From the NCBI GenBank assembly GCA_900318275.1, contig ONJY01000006.1:23927-87926 (forward strand): a stretch of DNA of 64,000 nt. The letters run 5' to 3'. Of this stretch, positions 58,631 to 64,000 are shown piece by piece. Position numbers and translations under genes: made by a program. Numbering within the stretch: position 1 is the first letter of the stretch; each line of letters opens with the position of its first letter. Under the pieces are notes generated by a model. That model ran no database searches. It was not told the origin of the DNA and worked only from the letters and a program-made list of their open reading frames with translations. Origin of the DNA: an uncultured Bacteroidales bacterium (GTDB taxonomy: Bacteria > Bacteroidota > Bacteroidia > Bacteroidales > P3).

Positions 58631-61282
58631 ATGAAGAGATTGTTATCCATATCCGCCTGCCTGCCGGCACTCTGCCTGGCGATACTTCTGACGGTATCGT
58701 GCAGCCGCGACCCGCATTTCATCACCGACCACGCCTACCGCAACGAGGTGCACAACGACTTCGAGGCCCGCATGGCGGAGTTTCCAATGCTGCAGGTGCA
58801 GCTCGACACCGTCAGCCGTGCCGAACGCGAGGCCATGGAGTTCCTCTACGCCTACATGCCGCTGAGCGACCTGGCAGGCTATGAGCCGGCGTTCTACCTG
58901 CAGCAGGTGCGCTACGCCTTCAAGGTGCGCGAGGAGATGCCGTGGGGCAAGGACATCCCCGAGGATGTGTTCCGTCACTTCGTGCTTGTCTACCGCGTGA
59001 ACAACGAGAACCTCGACACCGCCCGCATGGTTTTCTACCGTGAGCTGAAAGAGCGCGTTAACGGCATGACCATCGAGGAGGCCGCCCTTGAGGTGAACCA
59101 TTGGTGCCACGAGCATGTGGCCTACCGCGCCAGCGACAGCCGCACGTCGGCCCCGCTGGCTACCATGCGCACCAGCCTTGGCCGCTGCGGCGAAGAAAGC
59201 ACCTTTGCGGTCACGGCGTTGCGTGCCGTGGGCATCCCAGCACGCCAGTGCTACACGCCACGCTGGGCGCATTGTGATGATAATCACGCGTGGGTTGAGG
59301 TCTTTGTGGACGGCGAGTGGAAATTCCTCGGCGCCTGCGAGCCTGACCCGAGGCTGAATATGGGCTGGTTCTCCGTGCCGAGCACGCGCTGCATGATGGT
59401 GCATAGCAAGGCCTTCGGAAAATACAAGGGCGACGAGGAGGTGGTGAAGCGCACAAGCATATACAGCGAGCTTAACTTGCTGAACCATTATGCTCCTACG
59501 CGACGCGTGACAATAACGGTGCTCGACGCTGACGGCAAGCCGCTGGAGGGCGCACAGGTGAAGTTCAAGCTCTACAACTACGCTGAGTACTACACCCTCA
59601 GCACCCAAACCACCGACAAGGATGGTCACGCCAGCCTCACCACCGGCCTCGGCGACCTGCTGATATGGGCGACTGATGGTGAGCATTATACATTCGACAA
59701 GATAGACGTCCGACAGGATAGTACGTTGGCATTGGTATTTCCATCAACTCTAAATTCTCAATCCACAATTCTCAATTATGAGATAGTGCCTCCTGCCGCC
59801 GGTGAACCCAAGGTGACGGCCACCGACGAGGAAACCGCCGCCAACGCCAAGCGCCTGGCCTACGAAGACTCGCTACGCAACGCCTACATCGCCACATTCC
59901 CCACCAAGGATAACTACAAGCAGTTAATGAAACCCAATCCCAACCTCACCGGCGACGAGGCTTGGGAGATTATCCGTAAGAGCGAGGGCAACTATGCAGA
60001 GATAATCAGGTTCCTTGATAACCACGCGGAAGAGGATTTGATAGCGATAACACATTGGACATGTATCTGCGAAGATACTCCCATGTGGTCCGATTCTTGC
60101 AGCTACCTATACGACTACCTTTGCACGTTCAGCGACAAGGATCTGCGCGACATTACCGCCAACGTATTGGAAGCACATTGGACAGTGCCTCCTATGAATC
60201 CTTGGTCAAAAGAGTATTCTCTTTACAAGAAAGGCATTTTGCCTGCCCGCATCAGCAACGAGATGGTGCGCCCCTACCGCGAGGAGCTGGCTTGCTTTAA
60301 GGGCATGACCGCCGAGGAGATACGCCAATGGGTGATAGATAGCATCGTGATCGACGACAGCAACAACTACTTTGGCTGCCCCATCTCGCCCGTGGGCGTC
60401 TACAAACTGCGCCGTGCCGACAGCCACAGCCGCGACATCTTCTTCGTGGCCGCCTGCCGTGCTGCAGGTGTGCCCGCCTATCTGGACAACGCCACAAATA
60501 TCATACACTACAGCGGTGACGGAAAGGTCTGGCACACGATAGGTTTTGCCGAAAAGGCTGACGACGGACTGCCCAACGTGGCATTCCTCACCCTCACCTA
60601 TCATGGTAAAGAGCCCACCAAACCTGTCTACTGGCCGCACTTCACCCTCGCAAAACTGGAGAACGGCGACCTGCGCACCTTCGATTTCGAGGACGACCCG
60701 CGCATGGCTTCCTTCCCGGCGTCCCTTATCATCGAGCCCGGCGTCTACTGCCTCAGCACCGGCAACCGCTACCCTGACGGCGCCGTACGCTCACGACTGG
60801 AGTTCTTCGAGGTGAAGGCAGGAGAGAAGGTGACCAAGGAGATTATCATCCTGCCGCTGATAGATAGGCAGAACACAGAACATCTGACGCTGAACCCTCA
60901 TCTCGAGCTCTTCGACGGCATTGAGCTGTGGGACTATGCCTGCGACGCCGGTATGCTGTATGTCAACCTCGGCGAATACAGCGAGCCGTCGAAGCACCTC
61001 GTCGTGGAGCTCAAGCAACTACAGAAAGAAGTAAAGGCTTGGGGCGGCATGACCTTCATGGTAGGGCCCACCACCATTGGCATGCCGTCGTGGGGCCTTA
61101 TCAATACCGACTTCGCCTACCGGAAAGGGCTGCTTGAGCAACGCATCTGTAATGCTGCCAAGATTGACAAGGTGGAGTACCCGCTCGTGGCGTTGATAGA
61201 CAAAGAGGGCCACATACGCTACCTCAGCACCGGCTACAAGATAGGCGTCGTCGAGCAGGTGCTCAAGGCCGCCCGGCGCTAA
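58631..61282 (+). CDS. Transglutaminase-like lipoprotein with C-terminal thioredoxin-like domain
   Basis: 883 residues from ATG 58631 (lipobox LTVSC, Cys24). Transglutaminase-core domain: Cys in LGRCGEESTFAVTALRAVGI (near 187), His in DDNHAWVEVF and Asp in CEPDP. A later segment (about 560-650; SPVGVYKLRRADSHSRDIFF, AACRAAGVPAYL, WHTIGF) resembles a second, Cys-altered copy. An Ig-like linker (VLDADGKPLEGAQVKFKLYN) lies between, and the last ~110 residues (YPLVALIDKEGHIRYLSTGY) are thioredoxin-like without a CxxC. Likely a surface or periplasmic peptidase-fold protein. Residues near 375-385 derive from a simple word tract. Confidence 0.88.
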   Translation: MKRLLSISACLPALCLAILLTVSCSRDPHFITDHAYRNEVHNDFEARMAEFPMLQVQLDTVSRAEREAMEFLYAYMPLSDLAGYEPAFYLQQVRYAFKVREEMPWGKDIPEDVFRHFVLVYRVNNENLDTARMVFYRELKERVNGMTIEEAALEVNHWCHEHVAYRASDSRTSAPLATMRTSLGRCGEESTFAVTALRAVGIPARQCYTPRWAHCDDNHAWVEVFVDGEWKFLGACEPDPRLNMGWFSVPSTRCMMVHSKAFGKYKGDEEVVKRTSIYSELNLLNHYAPTRRVTITVLDADGKPLEGAQVKFKLYNYAEYYTLSTQTTDKDGHASLTTGLGDLLIWATDGEHYTFDKIDVRQDSTLALVFPSTLNSQSTILNYEIVPPAAGEPKVTATDEETAANAKRLAYEDSLRNAYIATFPTKDNYKQLMKPNPNLTGDEAWEIIRKSEGNYAEIIRFLDNHAEEDLIAITHWTCICEDTPMWSDSCSYLYDYLCTFSDKDLRDITANVLEAHWTVPPMNPWSKEYSLYKKGILPARISNEMVRPYREELACFKGMTAEEIRQWVIDSIVIDDSNNYFGCPISPVGVYKLRRADSHSRDIFFVAACRAAGVPAYLDNATNIIHYSGDGKVWHTIGFAEKADDGLPNVAFLTLTYHGKEPTKPVYWPHFTLAKLENGDLRTFDFEDDPRMASFPASLIIEPGVYCLSTGNRYPDGAVRSRLEFFEVKAGEKVTKEIIILPLIDRQNTEHLTLNPHLELFDGIELWDYACDAGMLYVNLGEYSEPSKHLVVELKQLQKEVKAWGGMTFMVGPTTIGMPSWGLINTDFAYRKGLLEQRICNAAKIDKVEYPLVALIDKEGHIRYLSTGYKIGVVEQVLKAARR
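59750..59782. repeat. AATTCTCAATCCACAATTC word tract inside the transglutaminase gene
   Basis: In-frame AT-rich words encoding STLNSQSTILNYEI in an inter-domain linker. Confidence 0.75.
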
Positions 61283-61295
61283 CGCCTACATGACA

Positions 61296-61327
61296 TAAAA
61301 AAAGCCTCCCGCTTGGGAGGCTTTTTT
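61296..61327. terminator. Bidirectional intrinsic terminator
   Basis: AAAAAAGCCTCCC / GGGAGGCTTTTTT with loop GCTT between convergent genes. Confidence 0.92.
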
Positions 61328-61342
61328 CTATGCCGGGAAAGC

Positions 61343-61894
61343 TTAGAGCTTCTGGACACACTCGATGATGCCCTTGCCGATCTCGATAGCTTCCTCGTTC
61401 TGGGGAATGAGGTTCCAGTGGCGCTGGGGCAGCGAGTGCTCCAGACCCTCGTGGATGTACTGCTTGTCGACAATAGGTTTCAGCTTGAGGAAGCCACCGA
61501 GGACCACCATGTTGAAGACCTTGCTGATGCCGAGCTCCTGGGCTTTGGCGGTAGCGGCGATCTTATAGATGTTGATGTCCTTGCGGGTGGGCTCGTGGGT
61601 GATGCCGTTGGGGTCATAGATGAGGTAACCGCCGGGCTTCACGCTGCTCTCAAACTTATCCAGCGACTGCTGGTTGAGGATGATGGCCGTGTCGAACTGG
61701 TTGATGATGGGCGAGCTGATGCGCTCGTCGCTGATGATGACGGAGACGTTGGCGGTGCCGCCACGCATCTCGGGGCCATAACTGGGCATCCAGCTGACCT
61801 CTTTGTCCTGCATGACACCGGAATAGGCAAGGATCTTACCCATCGAGAGGACACCCTGTCCACCGAAACCGGCTATGATGATTTCTTCAGTCAT
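61343..61894 (-). CDS. 2-oxoacid:acceptor oxidoreductase, gamma subunit
   Basis: 183 residues. IIIAGFGGQGVLSMGKILAY (4-23) and SYGPEMRGGTANVSVIISDE are the gamma-subunit signatures of 2-oxoacid:ferredoxin oxidoreductases (KorC/VorA/PorC). Third visible gene of the operon alpha-beta-gamma; separated from beta by 112 bp holding an AAGTTTT repeat with a mirror copy. Stops just before the terminator. Confidence 0.93.
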   Translation of the reverse strand: MTEEIIIAGFGGQGVLSMGKILAYSGVMQDKEVSWMPSYGPEMRGGTANVSVIISDERISSPIINQFDTAIILNQQSLDKFESSVKPGGYLIYDPNGITHEPTRKDINIYKIAATAKAQELGISKVFNMVVLGGFLKLKPIVDKQYIHEGLEHSLPQRHWNLIPQNEEAIEIGKGIIECVQKL

Positions 61895-61910
61895 TTCTTT
61901 AAAAGTTTTA

Positions 61911-62000
61911 AGTTTTAAGTTTTAAGTTTTAAGTCCTGCGGCTTATGTTGTCGGCGGGCTGCGTAGCCCACTTAAAACTTACAGCTCACAGCTTAAAGCT
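61911..62000. repeat. AAGTTTTAAG tract and inverted copy in the beta-gamma spacer
   Basis: Four AAGTTTT words at 61911-61934 and CTTAAAACTT with CAGCTCACAGCTTAAAGCTT at 61971-62000; the two can pair to form a stem over the GC-rich middle. Confidence 0.7.
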
Positions 62001-62006
62001 TCTTTT

Positions 62007-62855
62007 TTATTGCATAACGGTCAGCGGGTGATCCAGAACCAGACGGTTGGCGTCGATACCCTCGACAATCTTGCCGTCGACTTTGATGTCGCCGATGGGG
62101 TAGTTGGGCATCATGTTGTCCTCCATCCACTTGTTGGCGGCCACAGGGGTCATCTTCCATCCGCTGTTGCAGTTGGAGAGGATCTCCACGAAGCTGAGAC
62201 CTTTCTTCAGTTTCTGGTTCTCGAAGGCTTTGCGGATAGCGGCTTTGGCCTTACGCACGGCGGCGGGGTTCTGCACGCTCTGACGGGTCACATAGTAGGT
62301 GCCGGGCAGGGTGGAGAGGAGCTCCGTCATGCGGAGGGGATAGCCGTTGAGGTCGACGCGACGGCCGTAGGGGGTCGTGGCGCTGCGCATGCCGACCAGC
62401 GTGGTGGGGGCCATCTGGCCACCGGTCATACCGTAGATACCGTTGTTGACGAAGATCATGGTCATATTCTCGCCACGGTTGGCGGCATGGATGGTCTCGG
62501 CGGTACCGATAGCGGCCAGGTCACCGTCACCCTGATAGGTGAACACGAAGGTGTCGGGGTTGAGGCGCTTGATGGCTGTGGCGACTGCCGGAGCGCGGCC
62601 GTGGGCGGCCTCCTGGAAGTCGACATCAAAGTAGTTGTAGGCCAAAACGGAGCATCCGACGGGGCTGACGCCGACGACGTTGTCCTGAATGCCCATCTCG
62701 TCGATGACCTCGGCGATAAGGCGGTGGGTGGTGCCATGGCCGCAGCCGGGGCAGTAGTGCATGACGGCGTCGGTCAGCACCTTGGTACGGGTGTAAACCT
62801 CCTCGTAACCCTCTTTCAGCAACTCTTGCTTGCGAGCTTCAATATCTTGATTCAT
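62007..62855 (-). CDS. 2-oxoacid:ferredoxin oxidoreductase, beta (TPP) subunit
   Basis: 282 residues. TPP-binding features: YCPGCGHGTTHRL (34-46), GVSPVGCSVLAY, YQGDGDLAAIGTAE (GDG of the Mg-TPP motif) and VNNGIYGMTGGQMAPTT. Decarboxylates a 2-oxoacid (2-oxoglutarate or branched-chain) to acyl-CoA with reduced ferredoxin, together with alpha and gamma. 14 bp after the alpha gene. Confidence 0.93.
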   Translation of the reverse strand: MNQDIEARKQELLKEGYEEVYTRTKVLTDAVMHYCPGCGHGTTHRLIAEVIDEMGIQDNVVGVSPVGCSVLAYNYFDVDFQEAAHGRAPAVATAIKRLNPDTFVFTYQGDGDLAAIGTAETIHAANRGENMTMIFVNNGIYGMTGGQMAPTTLVGMRSATTPYGRRVDLNGYPLRMTELLSTLPGTYYVTRQSVQNPAAVRKAKAAIRKAFENQKLKKGLSFVEILSNCNSGWKMTPVAANKWMEDNMMPNYPIGDIKVDGKIVEGIDANRLVLDHPLTVMQ

Positions 62856-62869
62856 TGTTGTTCCTTTCT

Positions 62870-63952
62870 TTATTTGATAATCTTGTTTTCAAGAGCCTCC
62901 AGGACCTCGCCGGGAGTGGGGATGATACCGCCGAAGCGGCCGAAGTGCTCGGTCTTGACACCGCACTTGGTGGCCAGCTTCACGTCCTCGATCATCTGGC
63001 CGGCGCTCATCTCGACGCAAAGGATACCTTTGACGTGGGCGGCGACTTCGGCGAGCTGCTTGGTCGGGAAGGGGAAGAGGGTAATCAGGCGGAACAGACC
63101 CACCTTGATGCCTTTCTCACGGGCCATCTGCATGGCCTTCATAGCGATACGGCTGCTCGAACCGTAGGCGACGATGATGTACTCGGCGTCCTCGCAGTTC
63201 AGCATCTCATAGCGCACTTCCTTCTCCTTCATCTCGGAGTACTTCTTCTGGAGCTTCAGGTTGAAGACTTCCTGGCGGGCGCTGTCGAGCTCAAGGCTGG
63301 TGATGATGTTGTGGCCACGGGTGGCAGGCTTGCCCCAGGTGCCCCACGGGGCGTTCTTGCGGCGTTCCTCCTCGGTCCAACGAGGCACATAGTCGCGGGT
63401 GTAGAGTTTCTCCATGCACTGTCCGATGGCACCATCGGAGAGGATGAGAACGGGGTTGCGATACTTGAAGGCAATGTCCCAAGCGTCGAACACAAAGTCG
63501 TACATCTCCTGCACGCTGGCGGGAGCCAGGGTGTAGAGCTGGTAGTCGCCGTGACCGCCGCCCTTGGTGCTCTGGAAGTAGTCGCTCTGCGAGGGCTGGA
63601 TGGTACCCAGACCGGGGCCGCCGCGCATGACGTTGACCACCAGGCATGGGATTTCGGCGCCAGCCAGGTAGGTGAGGCCTTCCTGCATCAGCGAGATTCC
63701 GGGGCTGGAGCTCGAGGTGGCGACTTTCTTGCCGGTGGCGGCACCGCCGTAGACCATGTTGATGGAGGCAACCTCCGACTCGGCCTGCAGCACGGTCATA
63801 CCGGTGGTCTCCCACGGCTTCTCGGCCATAAGGGTTTCCATTACTTCGCTCTGCGGGGTGATGGGATAGCCGAAGTATCCGTCACATCCGCTGGCAATCA
63901 TTGCGCGGGCAATAGCTTCATTGCCCTTCATCAGTTGAAGTTCTCTTGCCAT
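62870..63952 (-). CDS. vorB: 2-oxoacid:ferredoxin oxidoreductase, alpha subunit (VorB-like)
   Basis: 360 residues. KGNEAIARAMIASGCDGYFG, GYPITPQSEVMETL and AESEVASINMVYGGAATGKK are typical of the pyrimidine-domain alpha subunit; the set without a fused gamma and with this start is usually annotated VorB (3-methyl-2-oxobutanoate:ferredoxin oxidoreductase), but 2-oxoglutarate (KorA) cannot be excluded. Expected upstream partner is a small 2[4Fe-4S] delta subunit, which would lie just beyond the window. Confidence 0.88.
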   Translation of the reverse strand: MARELQLMKGNEAIARAMIASGCDGYFGYPITPQSEVMETLMAEKPWETTGMTVLQAESEVASINMVYGGAATGKKVATSSSSPGISLMQEGLTYLAGAEIPCLVVNVMRGGPGLGTIQPSQSDYFQSTKGGGHGDYQLYTLAPASVQEMYDFVFDAWDIAFKYRNPVLILSDGAIGQCMEKLYTRDYVPRWTEEERRKNAPWGTWGKPATRGHNIITSLELDSARQEVFNLKLQKKYSEMKEKEVRYEMLNCEDAEYIIVAYGSSSRIAMKAMQMAREKGIKVGLFRLITLFPFPTKQLAEVAAHVKGILCVEMSAGQMIEDVKLATKCGVKTEHFGRFGGIIPTPGEVLEALENKIIK

Positions 63953-63976
63953 AGTATTCCTTTCTTTCTTTTTCGT

Positions 63977-64000
63977 TTAGATTTTTTTCTTGTAAACGGA
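63977..64000 (-). CDS. Possible 3' end of an upstream gene (delta ferredoxin subunit?)
   Basis: Only SVYKKKI-stop is visible in one open frame at the window edge. The identity as the small Fe-S subunit is inferred solely from usual operon order. Confidence 0.2.
   Translation of the reverse strand, partial: SVYKKKI

Overview
The window is chromosomal DNA from a member of the Bacteroidales. The evidence is the Bacteroidetes promoter signature TTTG-N19-TAnnTTTG, which recurs in front of about fifteen genes; the linkage rimP-nusA-infB; a ricT-gldH-PBP1A cluster; a secreted peptidase with a type IX (Por) sorting tail; fimbrillin-like lipoproteins; a tmRNA whose tag reads GENNYALAA; and the vor/kor-type 2-oxoacid:ferredoxin oxidoreductase and phosphate butyryltransferase of an anaerobe. 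Coding DNA is GC-rich while gene starts and spacers are AT-rich. I cannot assign a genus.

Layout. 1-4300: start of a PLP aminotransferase, a DUF1573 protein, and a histidine kinase/response regulator pair. 4370-7660: tRNA-Cys, a two-repeat lipoprotein, D-Ala-D-Ala ligase, a nucleoside-hydrolase lipoprotein. 7660-8930: a gene-poor kilobase with tandem arrays and a large inverted repeat. 8683-13900: small ORF, C10 peptidase, AAA ATPase, unknown protein, esterase, lipoprotein, GSCFA protein. 13900-20700: dnaE, then (across an unusual dyad-symmetric spacer) pyrH-frr-birA. 20700-23750: fimbrillin-like lipoprotein with a 66-residue companion, ssrA, tRNA-Asp. 23960-29850: ECF sigma/anti-sigma operon, a nuclease-fold protein, an outer-membrane barrel receptor with a PAS protein, phosphate butyryltransferase. 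30280-35150: rimP-nusA-infB and tRNA-Arg. 35170-47790: purE, M16 peptidase, a P-loop kinase/dCMP deaminase fusion, C69 dipeptidase, lpxK, rubrerythrin, O-antigen ligase-like protein, S41 protease, Kef-type antiporter, lipid kinase. 48100-54550: holB-ricT-gldH-PBP1A-rlmN. 54590-58440: a structured RNA, an unknown membrane protein, a compact PqqD / HprK-like kinase / S26-VanZ operon, cutC. 58630-64000: a transglutaminase-thioredoxin lipoprotein and the 2-oxoacid oxidoreductase operon.

Most of the window is housekeeping. The parts I consider worth following are the three-gene PqqD-HprK-S26/VanZ operon, the surface lipoprotein/small-protein pair with a ten-base homopolymer upstream, the structured RNA before 54923, and a set of repeat systems: 11-bp periodic arrays at three spacers, a dyad-symmetric ~160-bp element, a dispersed hairpin, and simple-word tracts that occur both between genes and in frame inside birA, cutC and the transglutaminase gene. 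At least two genes also start directly at the expected transcription start (leaderless).
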